From G965247265 sp965247265 (GTDB taxonomy: Bacteria > Pseudomonadota > Gammaproteobacteria > UBA4575), in assembly GCA_965247265.1 (NCBI GenBank), contig OZ252002.1:1736001-1800000 (forward strand): 64,000 nucleotides of DNA, read 5' to 3'. The notes under the pieces were generated by a model. That model saw only the letters and a list, made by a program, of their open reading frames with translations, ran no database searches and was not told the origin of the DNA. Shown here piece by piece: positions 28,800 to 38,502 of the stretch. The translations under genes were made by a program, and so were the position numbers. Numbering within the stretch: position 1 is the first letter of the stretch; each line of letters starts with the position of its first letter.

Positions 28800-29264
28800 T
28801 TTGGACTCCTCAATTATATTTTTATATTGAATCCATTATAGCTATTTTATTGATCAGTCAATAAGCAAGTATTTCTATATTGAGCATAAGTTAGATTGCT
28901 ATGAGGAATTAGCATGAAAGTAGTTCTTTTAATACCACATCAAATCAAAGTTTTATCAATTAACAATCTTATCTAACTTAGTTAGTCGGGGGTTTTTGTA
29001 TAAGGTGTAAATGAAACTATGCTGCAATTAGATATATCGAATATTGCATTCATTTCAGATAATTTGAGCACGGTTTGAATGACCGCTAACGACCCAAAGC
29101 GGACAATTGTATAGAAGCATTAAAAATGTTGTTGATTCTCCCAATAGAACTTGCAAGAGAACATTGGCTAAATATGCCACTAATTTAATTCTGTTTATTT
29201 AGCCTAAAATACCATCTAATATAGCATTGATAAATTTATTACAAAGGATAGGAGTACAATTAAT
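28800..29264. other. Spacer with one 30-bp repeat
   Basis: About 465 bp without a supported gene. It contains palindromic repeat copy 2 at 29078 and, at the right end, a GGAG site 10 nt before the ATG of the globin gene. Confidence 0.45.
29078..29108 (+). repeat. 30-bp palindromic repeat, copy 2
   Basis: Same core as copy 5 (AATGACCGCTAACGACCCAA), with one extra A in the last ACATT. It is not next to a recognisable gene end, so a gene may have been lost from its left side. Confidence 0.9.
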
Positions 29265-29733
29265 ATGAAAACAAATAAATATTTAACTCCTCTAGTTTTT
29301 TTTAGTGTTTACTGCATTATTAACAGGTATAAATTCCGAACTACGCGCTGAAGAGGCAAAACAATCTCTATATAATCGACTAGGCGGTGTTTATAATATT
29401 GCTGCTGTCGTGGATGATTTTATCGAACGACTTTTGGTGAATGACATACTAAATGCTAATCCTGCTATAGATGCAGCCCGTGAAATTCCAAAAGCTGGAT
29501 TAAAATTCCAAGTAACTGCACTTGTTTGTCAGGCTACAGGTGGACCTGAGCAATGTGCTGGAAGTTCGATGAAAGATTCTCATCAACACCTAAATATTAC
29601 AGAGGCTGAGTGGGACGCAATGATTATAGACTTTTATGAAATACTCAAAAAATTTAAAGTCCCAAAACAAGAGCAAAATGAATTAATTGCTATATTAGAT
29701 AGCACAAAAGTAGACATAGTCATTGCCCAGTGA
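29265..29733 (+). pseudogene. Group 1 truncated hemoglobin, frameshift in a T8 run
   Basis: The ATG at 29265 (GGAG site upstream) starts a signal peptide MKTNKYLTPLVFF, which runs into eight T's (29296-29303). The rest lies one frame over: TALLTGINSELRAEEAK, then LYNRLGGVYNIAAVVDDFIERL and DSHQHLNITEAEWDAMI with the heme-ligand His region of truncated hemoglobins. One T fewer would restore a 155-residue exported globin. It could be a real lesion, a slipping tract that switches expression, or a homopolymer sequencing error. A terminator follows directly. Confidence 0.8.
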
Positions 29734-29746
29734 AGCTATTAAATGA

Positions 29747-29773
29747 AGCTCGATTTAACGTCGGGCTTTTTTT
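29747..29773 (+). terminator. Rho-independent terminator after the globin gene
   Basis: Stem AGCTCGA / TCGGGCT (one G-T pair) with a TTTAACG loop and seven T's, 14 bp past the globin stop. Confidence 0.88.
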
Positions 29774-29786
29774 ATGTAATTGCATG

Positions 29787-29816
29787 AATGACCGCTAATG
29801 GCCGAAAGCGGACATT
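29787..29816 (+). repeat. 30-bp palindromic repeat, copy 3
   Basis: AATGACCGCTAATGGCCGAA plus AGCGGACATT, in the plus orientation, 53 bp after the globin stop and just past its terminator. Confidence 0.9.
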
Positions 29817-29903
29817 CAACTGACATCCTTTAACATAATAAAAAAGCTACTTATAAGCGTGGCTCGTTTTACCATTCTCAATGTCGATAGGTATCCTCGC
29901 TAA

Positions 29904-30257
29904 ATGAAAAAACTACTACTTAAACGTGTGTACGAGGAAACAAGCAAGGCTGATGGCTATCGAATTTTAGTTGATAGAATATGGCCGCGTGGAATTAAGA
30001 AGTCTGAAGCTAACATTGATCTTTGGCTAAAAGAGATCGCTCCGTCTAATGAGCTTAGAAAATGGTTTGATCATGATCCAAATAAATGGATTCAATTTCG
30101 TGCAAAGTATAATAAAGAGCTTAAGAATAAAGATGAAGAATTAAATATAATTAAACAACGTCTTAAAAAATCAACTGTCACGCTACTTTTTGGGGCAAAA
30201 GACAAGGAACACAATCAAGCTATTGTCTTACTAAAATTTATTCAAAAAAGAAACTGA
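29904..30257 (+). CDS. DUF488 family protein, YeaO-like
   Basis: 117 aa. KRVYEETSKADGYRILVDRIWPRGIKK at the start, LWLKEIAPSNELRKWFDHDP in the middle and LLFGAKDKEHNQAIVL near the end are diagnostic for YeaO-type DUF488 proteins, which are cytoplasmic and of unknown function. The TGA stop (30255-30257) is supplied by palindromic repeat copy 4, so the last codons abut the repeat. Confidence 0.88.
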   Translation: MKKLLLKRVYEETSKADGYRILVDRIWPRGIKKSEANIDLWLKEIAPSNELRKWFDHDPNKWIQFRAKYNKELKNKDEELNIIKQRLKKSTVTLLFGAKDKEHNQAIVLLKFIQKRN

Positions 30258-30282
30258 TCGCTTTCGACCGAAAGCGGACATT
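30253..30282 (+). repeat. 30-bp palindromic repeat, copy 4
   Basis: Diverged left arm (ACTGATCGCT), intact right arm AGCGGACATT. Its bases 3-5 are the stop codon of the yeaO-like gene. Confidence 0.85.
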
Positions 30283-30303
30283 GGGCTATAATTAAAGTAA
30301 TTT

Positions 30304-30501
30304 CTAAGCGTTTACGCAATTTAATGTATTAGTATTATTACCTTCGCGCTTGTCTAATTCAGTTTGAATTTCAGAAATTTCTTTTGCCACTTTAATTTGT
30401 AAACAACGTAAGACTTTTATCTCATCATAAATTGAGGCTAAAGTTTGGTTTAACATAGCCTGCCTTTGGGATAGGTCCGTCCACGTCTCTTGAATTTTCA
30501 T
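30304..30501 (-). CDS. Short coiled-coil hypothetical protein
   Basis: 65 aa, mainly helical with heptad-like spacing (LNQTLASIYDEIKVLRCLQIKVAKEI). No family recognised and only a weak ribosome binding site. It faces the yeaO-like gene, with repeat copy 4 between their 3' ends. Confidence 0.45.
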   Translation of the reverse strand: MKIQETWTDLSQRQAMLNQTLASIYDEIKVLRCLQIKVAKEISEIQTELDKREGNNTNTLNCVNA

Positions 30502-30676
30502 ATGACCAACTCTGTATTATCAATTCCAACAGAACAATCGTAGCAATTTTTTGAATTTGGAGCTGATATAAATAAATTGTTTATGTTTTGTAGCTAAACA
30601 ATTCATATTACAAATTGCTATATATTTATGCTGTAAGTAGCTGAGATTCAATAAACCCAAATAATTGAGCCTTATT

Positions 30677-30706
30677 AATGACCGCTAACGACCCAAAGCG
30701 GACATT
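30677..30706 (+). repeat. 30-bp palindromic repeat, copy 5
   Basis: Arms AATGACCGCT / AGCGGACATT, loop AACGACCCAA. It lies in the spacer upstream of the minus-strand coiled-coil gene, not at a gene end. Confidence 0.93.
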
Positions 30707-30865
30707 TAGCTTTTAACGATCAAGGTTCCGTCTAACACTTTTTAGTATTTCGAAATTATCAATAAGATGATATTGTAATTAATCGCATGAATTTCAAAAA
30801 TAAGAAATACTTATTTAACTAATGAGTGCAGTGTGTATTTTTAACAACTGTTAGAAGTTTTATTA

Positions 30866-31344
30866 ATGAGTATGAAGGAAATATTTGAGGCATTTATTTC
30901 AAGAATAAAAAGTCCAGTATTTGGATTTTCGCTTTTTTGCTGAACTTTATTTGGGAACTGCTGCAGATGCCATTGTTTGCAGGATTTGCTGTTTTTCAGT
31001 TTTACCAAGTAATTCTCCATTGCACGAAGGCGACTTTTGGGGACGTCGTAATCTCGCTTGTCGCATATACTGGTGCTTGCCTGATCACGCGATCACGAAT
31101 GTGGATAATATCGATGGACAAGTTCGGTGTTGTATCCTTTCTTGCAATTGGTTTGGTTATCACTATTGCATTTGAACTTCTTGCCACCGGTCCACTTAAT
31201 CGATGGGAGTATGCTGAGTTAATGCCAATGATACTGGGAGTCGGGGCGGCTCCCATAACGCAGTGGGTAATTTTGCCTTTGCTTCAACTATGGTTTGTCA
31301 AACGTCAGATCATCGGCGGAGGCGGCACATTAGCCGAACGTTAG
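30866..31344 (+). pseudogene. Four-helix membrane protein, frameshift in a T6 run
   Basis: The ATG at 30866 gives MKEIFEAFISRIKSPVFGFSLF and then a stop. The next frame continues as LNFIWELLQMPLFAGFAVF and stays open to 31344 with four hydrophobic segments. The switch falls in a run of six T's (about 30930-30936). The NFIWELLQMPL motif is common in unnamed small membrane proteins of environmental bacteria. Function unknown; the damage may be real or a homopolymer error. Confidence 0.6.
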
Positions 31345-31523
31345 GGTCTAAAGCAAACTATTCTAACAAGAATTTTCCTGCAAATATATTGACGGTATAC
31401 AAGCCGTGGCTTCACTTGCTGATGTAGGCAATTACGCTTGGTATGCCAGTATTAGATTGAAACCTGAGGCAAATAACAAGTTACACATTTAGTGTGTTAA
31501 TTAATTTAGAAACACTTTAATTT

Positions 31524-31892
31524 TTAATTTGAATGGGCTTCTAAAGTTGCCATAATCGATTCATATAATCTTATTTGAGCAACCATTAAATCCGCCATAG
31601 CTGCGCTTTGACCGCCACTTGCTCCTTCAGAAGCATCTTTTTGAAGCTGTCTATACATTGCTAGCAGTTGATCCATATTAGGTCTATGTGCGTCAAGAAG
31701 CTGTTTTCGTTTAATAGGATCACTAGTATTTTTAATTTGCTCCATTTCTTTTTCTACTAATTTCATTTGAACATGAATTCTATCCAGTAACGTTTTTTGC
31801 TTCTCAATAGCCGCTGAATTCTCTTGTTCAGAGCAAGACATAACGCCTACTGACAAGGCAATACAGATAAATAACATAAATACAGGTTTCAT
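31524..31892 (-). CDS. Lipoprotein, unknown, next to copper ATPase
   Basis: 122 aa. The signal ends in the lipobox VMSC (Cys20); the rest is helical and hydrophilic (KTLLDRIHVQMKLVEKEMEQI). A TAGGAG site precedes the ATG. It is divergent from the copper ATPase gene with 300 bp between them, so the two might share control. No metal-binding motif apart from scattered Met and His. Confidence 0.6.
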   Translation of the reverse strand: MKPVFMLFICIALSVGVMSCSEQENSAAIEKQKTLLDRIHVQMKLVEKEMEQIKNTSDPIKRKQLLDAHRPNMDQLLAMYRQLQKDASEGASGGQSAAMADLMVAQIRLYESIMATLEAHSN

Positions 31893-32193
31893 ATTCAGCT
31901 CCTATCTTCTTTTTAACGATATGAAAATTAGAAATGTAACAATTCAATTTAAGTAGTAGTACCCAACATTCTATGATTTGAATTTATAGAAAGTGTGCTA
32001 CGCACAATTTTAATATTCTAACAGCAAGTTAGTTTATTACCCAACCAAGACAACGTTGATATTATCCTTGCGCCGTAATGGCTCACAGAAAATACATGTG
32101 TTGTAATTATAAATTTAATAGTGTGCCAAGATTTTTAATTACGTGCACAATGTACAGTAGAAGTATTGAAGTAAAACAACAGAGTGCATTTTT

Positions 32194-34314
32194 ATGAATG
32201 AAGAGGGTTACACCTGCCCCATGCATCCTGAAGTTCAACAAGCTGAACCTGGAGCATGTCCAAAATGTGGCATGGCATTAGAACCACTTACACTAACGGC
32301 AGAAGAAGATAACTCAGAATTAAAAGATATGACGCTTCGGTTTTGGGTAAGTGCAATACTTGCAATTCCTGTTTTTATTAGTGCCATGGGTGCAGAGTTT
32401 TGGCCCCAAGTTGTGGACGATGTAATCGCTCCACATTTTCGTCAGTGGTTCGAGATGATTCTTGCGACCCCAGTCGTGTTATGGGGAGGATGGATCTTTT
32501 TTGTTCGAGGTTGGCAATCCGTCCTCACACGAAATCTTAATATGTTTACCTTAATTGGTTTAGGAATTGCCGTGGCATGGGGCTACAGTGTAATCGCAAC
32601 ATTTATACCGGGAATATTTCCTTTTTCAGTTCGTCTCGAAAATGGACGTGTACCTGTTTACTTCGAAGCCGCAGCAGTAATTACAGCGCTTGTGTTACTG
32701 GGTCAAGTTTTAGAGCTACGTGCACGAAGCCGTACGAATGCTGCAATTAAAATGCTACTGGGTCTCGCACCTAAAACAGCCCGCATCATACAAGCTGATG
32801 GATCCGAAGAAGACATTCCTCTTGAGCATGTTGTTCCTGGAAATACATTACGAATTCGTCCGGGCGAAAAAGTTCCAGTAGATGGAACGGTAATCGAAGA
32901 CAGCAGCAATGTGGATGAATCTATGGTCACGGGTGAGCCGCTTCCAGTAGAAAAATCTGCCGGGACAAAGTTAATCGGAGCGACCGTTAATGGCACCGGA
33001 AGCTTGGTTATGAAAGCGGAGAAAGTGGGCGCAGACACACTTTTATCACAGATTGTACACATGGTTGCTGAAGCACAACGATCTCGTGCACCGATTCAAA
33101 AGTTAGTGGACGTGGTTTCCGGCTATTTTGTACCTGCGGTTGTATTAGTTGCCGTGATTACATTGATGGTTTGGGGCATTTGGGGGCCTGAACCTCGTCT
33201 TGTACATGCCGTGATTAATGCAGTGGCAGTACTCATTATCGCTTGTCCATGTGCATTGGGTTTAGCCACCCCCATGTCAATTATGGTCGGCACAGGCAAA
33301 GGCGCAATGTTAGGGGTGTTATTTAAAAATGCAGAATCGCTTGAAGTCATGAGAAAGGTAGATACATTAATCGTGGATAAAACGGGAACACTTACTGAAG
33401 GAAAACCGCGTTTGATGTCCACACTTACTATTAGTGATTTAGATGAAAATGAATTACTAAAACTGGCTGCCAGTCTTGAGCAAGCCAGTGAACATCCCTT
33501 GGCAGAAGCGATTGTCCGTGGTGCTAAAGACAAGCACATTAAATTAAGCCAAATCGATAACTTTCAATCAATAACTGGTAAAGGAGTTACTGGCGATGTA
33601 GATAATTATAAGGTTGCACTAGGAAATCATAAATTGTTGGAAAGTTTTAACATCGATGTTGGTGATTTACCTCAACGTGCGAATACATTGCGCAAAGAAG
33701 GACAAACCGTGATGTTACTTGCTGTAGATGGTAAAGCTGCGGGTACCATTGGTGTGGCTGATCCAATCAAAGAGACAACACCCAATGCAATTGAAGCATT
33801 ACACAAGGAAGGCCTGAAAGTTGTCATGTTAACAGGAGACAGTGAAGCTACTGCAATAGCTGTAGCGAATAAACTTAATATTGATGATGTGCAAGCAGAA
33901 GTGCTACCCGAACAAAAAGCGCAAGTAGTTAAGGCACTTCAAGAACAAGGTAATGTGGTGGCGATGGCCGGTGATGGCATCAATGATGCACCTGCACTTG
34001 CACAGGCACATGTTGGGATTGCCATGGGTACAGGCGCAGATGTTGCGATGGAAAGTGCTGGAGTAACCCTTGTTAAAGGAGATCTTCGTGGCATCGTTCG
34101 TGCTCGACGTTTAAGTCGCGCAACGATGGGCAATATTAGGCAGAATCTATTTTTCGCATTTATCTACAATTCTTTAGGCGTTCCTGTCGCGGCAGGAGTC
34201 CTCTATCCAATATTTGGTTTATTACTTTCGCCAATGATTGCTGCATTGGCGATGAGCTTTAGTTCTCTATCAGTAATTTTGAATGCATTGAGATTACGAC
34301 AAATCCGTACTTAG
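32194..34314 (+). CDS. Copper-translocating P1B-type ATPase
   Basis: 706 aa. An N-terminal heavy-metal-binding domain (YTCPMHPEV, CPKCGMALEP, residues 6-31) replaces the usual HMA domain. Then six or more membrane segments, actuator TGEP (246-249), the copper-transport CPC (351-353), phosphorylation site DKTGT (395-399), the SEHPLAEA His-Pro, and the hinge GDGINDAPALAQA. It exports Cu(I) from the cytoplasm. No regulator gene or CueR-type operator is evident next to it. A single-gene unit within the repeat-rich accessory region. Confidence 0.93.
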   Translation: MNEEGYTCPMHPEVQQAEPGACPKCGMALEPLTLTAEEDNSELKDMTLRFWVSAILAIPVFISAMGAEFWPQVVDDVIAPHFRQWFEMILATPVVLWGGWIFFVRGWQSVLTRNLNMFTLIGLGIAVAWGYSVIATFIPGIFPFSVRLENGRVPVYFEAAAVITALVLLGQVLELRARSRTNAAIKMLLGLAPKTARIIQADGSEEDIPLEHVVPGNTLRIRPGEKVPVDGTVIEDSSNVDESMVTGEPLPVEKSAGTKLIGATVNGTGSLVMKAEKVGADTLLSQIVHMVAEAQRSRAPIQKLVDVVSGYFVPAVVLVAVITLMVWGIWGPEPRLVHAVINAVAVLIIACPCALGLATPMSIMVGTGKGAMLGVLFKNAESLEVMRKVDTLIVDKTGTLTEGKPRLMSTLTISDLDENELLKLAASLEQASEHPLAEAIVRGAKDKHIKLSQIDNFQSITGKGVTGDVDNYKVALGNHKLLESFNIDVGDLPQRANTLRKEGQTVMLLAVDGKAAGTIGVADPIKETTPNAIEALHKEGLKVVMLTGDSEATAIAVANKLNIDDVQAEVLPEQKAQVVKALQEQGNVVAMAGDGINDAPALAQAHVGIAMGTGADVAMESAGVTLVKGDLRGIVRARRLSRATMGNIRQNLFFAFIYNSLGVPVAAGVLYPIFGLLLSPMIAALAMSFSSLSVILNALRLRQIRT

Positions 34315-34471
34315 TAGATAAATATATCTCATAGAATAAAATTTTGTGTCATTGTTAATTTTCTTTTGGGTTGTTAAGGGGTTTTTAGAAAAAGATAACT
34401 AATGAAAGTTCTTCTTAGTTTTGAATAACTACTTATGAGCTAAAATAGATGCTCAACGTATTTATAAAATC

Positions 34472-34819
34472 ATGAACAAATCTAATTTAAATGGTTACTG
34501 GTTAATTCCTTTGCTTCATTTTATAGCGATAGCCATCGCAATATATTTTATATGGTTATATCGAGTCGATGACTTTACTAACCAAAATGCTATAGGAATA
34601 ACACAGTTTTATTGGGCCGTAGCATTTGCTGTTGGAGGGTGTATAGCTTTTTTAATGACTCTATACTGTATGAATTTGTTTCTTGCGAAATCGGTATCCC
34701 TCTACCTATTTGCGATATTATTCATAATATCTCTTGTTAGTATTCTAACTTGGGTGGACTATTTAAAAACTGGAGAGGTTGATTTTCTAGGTACTATCTC
34801 TAAGTTGATTGGGTATTAA
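34472..34819 (+). CDS. Three-helix membrane protein, unknown
   Basis: 115 aa with hydrophobic segments near residues 9-29, 44-68 and 76-94. The TAA stop is followed after 2 bp by palindromic repeat copy 6. Family not recognised. Confidence 0.5.
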   Translation: MNKSNLNGYWLIPLLHFIAIAIAIYFIWLYRVDDFTNQNAIGITQFYWAVAFAVGGCIAFLMTLYCMNLFLAKSVSLYLFAILFIISLVSILTWVDYLKTGEVDFLGTISKLIGY

Positions 34820-34821
34820 TG

Positions 34822-34851
34822 AATGACCGCTTACGACCCAAAGCGGACATT
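34822..34851 (+). repeat. 30-bp palindromic repeat, copy 6
   Basis: AATGACCGCT / AGCGGACATT with loop TACGACCCAA, identical to copy 1. Starts 2 bp after a stop codon. Confidence 0.93.
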
Positions 34852-34982
34852 CACAGATAGGGAAGGGTAGCTGTTCTAATTAATATTATTCTGTTAATTT
34901 TTTAAATTGGTTGATGGCCCATCTACCTAATTGAAGCGATAAGCATTTGAATTGAAACATGTACAATAAAATTTATTGAGTG

Positions 34983-35160
34983 AGATACCCCCTGAAATAC
35001 CCCCAAATATGTTCCTATGTATTAATGGTGGAGGGCGGCGTCTATTGAAAAGGTCGGGTAGGGCGTTGATAAGTAAGAATAAATTAATTTAGAATTAAAT
35101 TTGTACCCACAAAACTACCCCTATTAACACTCGGATTTAGAAATACTGCTTTGGACGTTA
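34983..35160 (+). repeat. tmRNA-end-like attachment repeat, copy A
   Basis: Contains TGGTGGAGGGCGGCG at 35026-35040 (one G inserted relative to copies C and D), close to the reverse complement of a tmRNA 3' end (CGCCGCCTCCACCA). Flanking short C-runs (ATACCCCC twice on the left; ACTACCCCTA on the right) look like integrase arm sites. The right end has CGGATTTAGAAATACTGCTTTGGACG, shared with copies B-D. It lies 250 bp before the amide operon. Confidence 0.65.
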
Positions 35161-35249
35161 AGTGAATTACAAAAATTCACTGTAAGTTCATATTTAGGCG
35201 CGTAAAATTTAACCACTCAAAATAAAACACTACAGAGGGAGAAAGGTTT

Positions 35250-35417
35250 ATGGGCAAAATAAAGTTCATATTTATTTTATTCATAACATTTTTACCGATT
35301 TATACAATTGCATAACCACCAGAGTCAGTTGAACCTATGAAGCCAGTTACAATTGAAAATGTTCCTGCAGCCACAATAGAAATTGTAGATGAAACACCAT
35401 TAAGGGGCCCTATATGA
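35250..35417 (+). pseudogene. Short exported peptide gene with in-frame TAA
   Basis: The ATG at 35250 (GGGAGAAAGG upstream) encodes a signal peptide MGKIKFIFILFITFLPIYTIA. A TAA follows at 35313-35315, just where the mature part would begin. The same frame then continues for 33 codons (PPESVEPMKPVTIEN...) to a TGA that overlaps the next gene's ATG (ATGA). A CAA-to-TAA change would explain it. The overlap suggests it was translationally coupled to the amidase. Confidence 0.55.
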
Positions 35418-36208
35418 TTGTAGGTTATTTTCAGTTTTCACCAGAGTTTGGGGAACCAGGCCGAAACTTGGAGAAAGTCCAAGATGCACTTTCTGGAGTC
35501 GAAGCTGACATTATTGTTTTACCGGAGCTTGCATTTACCGGCTATTACTTCGAGGATCGCAAGGAACTTAATAAGCTCGCAGAAGATATTACAGACCCTC
35601 CTACAGTTAATGTGTTGAAGAAGCTATGCAAGGCTAACGATTTATATATTGTTACCGGATTTGCTGAGCGTGAAAGCAGTAAACTCTATAACAGTGCTTT
35701 ACTCGTAGGTCCTACTGGATTAATTCATACCTACCGCAAGCTTCATCTTTTTAATACTGAAAAAGAATATTTTGATCCTGGGAATATTGCACTGGCTACT
35801 ACTAAAGTAAAAGATTCAAATATTGGCCTAATGATTTGTTATGACTGGATTTTTTCTGAAGTTTTTCGGTCTCTTACACTTCAAGGAGCAGATGTAATTT
35901 GTCACCCATCAAACCTAGTACTCGCGTATTGCCAGAAAACAATGATCAGTCGTTGTGTTGAAAACGGCGTGTATGCAGTTACTGCGAATCGTGCAGGAAC
36001 TGAAGTACGCCCTCGTGGTGAGTTAACCTTTACAGGTCAAAGCCAAATTGTAGGGACTAGAGGCGAAATTCTTGTTAACTCTGATTCAATAAATGATGAC
36101 CTAGTGTTGCAGGATATTAAAATTCGTTCCGCTCAAGATAAGTTAATCACTAAGAACAATCACTTATTAAATGATCGGCGACCCGAATACTACAGCACAC
36201 TTATGTAA
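35414..36208 (+). CDS. Carbon-nitrogen hydrolase (nitrilase superfamily)
   Basis: 264 aa. The catalytic triad is visible: Glu in VLPELAFTGY (about residue 43), Lys in YRKLHLF (about 113) and Cys in MICYDWIF (about 147). This is an amidase/nitrilase fold acting on small amides or nitriles in the cytoplasm. It is the first enzyme of the amide operon; its start overlaps the broken peptide gene by 4 bp. The second nitrilase homologue at 37551 belongs to the same operon but is clearly diverged, so the two probably have different substrates. Confidence 0.9.
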   Translation: MIVGYFQFSPEFGEPGRNLEKVQDALSGVEADIIVLPELAFTGYYFEDRKELNKLAEDITDPPTVNVLKKLCKANDLYIVTGFAERESSKLYNSALLVGPTGLIHTYRKLHLFNTEKEYFDPGNIALATTKVKDSNIGLMICYDWIFSEVFRSLTLQGADVICHPSNLVLAYCQKTMISRCVENGVYAVTANRAGTEVRPRGELTFTGQSQIVGTRGEILVNSDSINDDLVLQDIKIRSAQDKLITKNNHLLNDRRPEYYSTLM

Positions 36209-36239
36209 CTATGTTCAAAAGATATGCCCATCTAGTTTT

Positions 36240-37358
36240 ATGACTCCAATTCAATTAACTCAAGATTTGGTTCGCATTAACACTGTTAATCCACCAGGTG
36301 ACGAACATCTGTGTGCAAAATACCTCGGAAAGTATCTTGAAGATAACGGATTCACCACTCATTACCACGAGTTTGATACAAACCGAACCAGCTTAGTGGC
36401 GCGATTGGAGGGCAGTGATGACAAGCTTCCATTATGTTTCACAGGGCACATCGATACGGTTCCTCTAGGTGCTGCTGAATGGAGCTGTGATCCTTTTGCA
36501 GCAGATACTACAGATGGAAAGGTATTCGGCCGTGGCACCACTGATATGAAAGCAGGTGTAGCAGCATTTGTGTTAGCTGCTGTGCAAATTGCAAAACTTG
36601 ATCGCCCCAAAGCAGGTTTGGAACTGGTTATTACTGCAGGAGAAGAAACAGGTTGTGAAGGAGCAAATCATTTAGCACAGTTACCGAATGCATTGAAAAA
36701 AGCTGGTGCAATTGTCGTTGGTGAGCCTACCTCTAACTACCCTCTGGCGGGACATAAAGGCGCATATTGGTTAAGGCTAATTGCATCTGGTGTAACTGCG
36801 CACGGATCGATGCCTGAAATGGGTGACAATGCAATCTATAAAATGGCAGAAGCGGTAAACAAACTTGCTGCATACCAATGGACAACAAATGCACATCCAG
36901 TACTAGGTATGCCGACATTAAATGTAAGTACTATTCAAGGTGGTATGAATATTAATTCTGTACCAGACAGAACAGAGGCTAGTGTCGATATAAGAACTAT
37001 ACCTGGCCAACAACAATCACAACTTATGACTGAAATTACCAAACTCCTTGGTGATGAAATTAGTGTAGAGGAAATCGTGGGAGTGGATGGTATTTGGTCT
37101 GAACCAGACAATGATTGGGTATCACAAGTGTTTTCTATTGCAGAAGAATTATTGAACGAAAAGCCTGAACCACGTTCTGTAAGTTATTTTACGGATGGTC
37201 CTGTTCTTGCACATGCTTCTGGTGATCCACCAACATTAATTATTGGACCCGGTGAAGCTGTTATGGCACACAAAACGGATGAATACTGTTTTTTGGATCG
37301 TATTGAAGAAGCGGTTGAATTCTATGAGCGCATTGCTCAAAAATGGTGTCATACATAA
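36240..37358 (+). CDS. M20 family metallopeptidase (ArgE/DapE-like)
   Basis: 372 aa from the ATG at 36240; a longer reading from 36171 overlaps the previous gene and adds unrelated residues. Metal ligands are in FTGHIDTVPLG, GRGTTDMKAG, AGEETGCEG and the C-terminal AHKTDEY; a dimerisation domain lies between. Such enzymes remove acyl groups from amino acid amides or act on carbamoyl compounds. In context it probably handles an N-acyl intermediate of the imported amide. Substrate not assignable. Confidence 0.9.
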   Translation: MTPIQLTQDLVRINTVNPPGDEHLCAKYLGKYLEDNGFTTHYHEFDTNRTSLVARLEGSDDKLPLCFTGHIDTVPLGAAEWSCDPFAADTTDGKVFGRGTTDMKAGVAAFVLAAVQIAKLDRPKAGLELVITAGEETGCEGANHLAQLPNALKKAGAIVVGEPTSNYPLAGHKGAYWLRLIASGVTAHGSMPEMGDNAIYKMAEAVNKLAAYQWTTNAHPVLGMPTLNVSTIQGGMNINSVPDRTEASVDIRTIPGQQQSQLMTEITKLLGDEISVEEIVGVDGIWSEPDNDWVSQVFSIAEELLNEKPEPRSVSYFTDGPVLAHASGDPPTLIIGPGEAVMAHKTDEYCFLDRIEEAVEFYERIAQKWCHT

Positions 37359-37550
37359 GTTTATTACTGAATTATCATAAAGCATACAAATTTCTATTAT
37401 CAAGAATTCTAATATCTGCCTTTTTTATTAAGTATATTCTTTTAAATATAATTGTTAATTGTGCATCATGTATTTTAAAAAAATTTATCTATTACATATT
37501 CTACGTGCTTGTAATACACTTTGATTTGTATCGATAAAGGTACATAAAAG

Positions 37551-38435
37551 ATGCCAACAAAAACAAAAATCGATGAAGCAACAGTTAAAGTCGCCTGTAT
37601 CCAAATGGAACCCATGGTAGGCGAGAAAGACGACAATATTCGTCACACTATCAAATTAATAGAAGAAGCCGCTAGCAATGGAGCTGGCTTAGTAGTACTT
37701 CCTGAACTCTGCAATTCCGGTTATGTTTTTAATACCCGTGAAGAAGCTTTTGATCTTTCTGAAGAAGTTCCTAATGGCCTCACATCTGAAGCTTGGTGTA
37801 AAGTCGCGGGAAAACATAATTTGCACATTGTTGCGGGAATAAACGAACGTGATGGTGAAGCGCTTTATAATTCATCTGTAGTTATCGGGCCGCAAGGTTA
37901 TATCGGAACATTTCGCAAGGTTCATCTTTGGAATGCCGAGAATTTGTTTTTTGAGCCTGGTAATTTAGGATTTCCAGTTTTTAAAACGCTAATAGGGCGT
38001 ATTGGTACATTTATTTGTTACGACGGTTGGTTTCCTGAGAGCTATCGATTATGCGCACTGCAAGGTGCAGACATTATTTGTATCCCTACCAACTGGGTGC
38101 CGATCCCAGGACAAGCAGAAGGTCGGGAGGCTATGGCCAATATTTTAGTGATGGCCGCTTCCCACTCAAATTCAGTATTTATTGCTGCTGCAGATCGAAT
38201 TGGAACCGAACGTTCTCAACCTTTTGTAGGCCAGAGTCTAATCACTAGTTATGCAGGTTGGCCAATTGGCGGTCCTGCAAGTTCTGATAAAGAAGAAATT
38301 ATTTACGCTGATGTAAATCTAGCAGACGCTAGACGCAAACGAAATTGGAATGAGTACAACCAGGTATTACGTGACCGAAGAAGCGATGTTTATGATGAGA
38401 TGCTTGGCACCAATGTAAAACCAGGTTGGTATTGA
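37551..38435 (+). CDS. Second nitrilase-superfamily amidase
   Basis: 294 aa. The triad is Glu in VVLPELCNSGY (about residue 57), Lys in FRKVHLWN (about 124) and Cys in FICYDGWFPE (about 158). It has the full family length. It sits directly before the substrate-binding protein of the amide/urea-type ABC transporter, which supports an amide as substrate. A spacer of about 190 bp separates it from the peptidase gene and may hold an internal promoter. Confidence 0.9.
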   Translation: MPTKTKIDEATVKVACIQMEPMVGEKDDNIRHTIKLIEEAASNGAGLVVLPELCNSGYVFNTREEAFDLSEEVPNGLTSEAWCKVAGKHNLHIVAGINERDGEALYNSSVVIGPQGYIGTFRKVHLWNAENLFFEPGNLGFPVFKTLIGRIGTFICYDGWFPESYRLCALQGADIICIPTNWVPIPGQAEGREAMANILVMAASHSNSVFIAAADRIGTERSQPFVGQSLITSYAGWPIGGPASSDKEEIIYADVNLADARRKRNWNEYNQVLRDRRSDVYDEMLGTNVKPGWY

Positions 38436-38502
38436 TCAATCAAATATATACTAAAATTCCTTTTAGAAAAAATAATAACCATTTACTACGGAGGATATCC
38501 AG

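Noticed and set aside
31320..31380. attC-like CCGAACGTTAGG after the frameshifted membrane gene
   Set aside because: Only one half-site resembles an integron core and there is no matching partner at the right distance.
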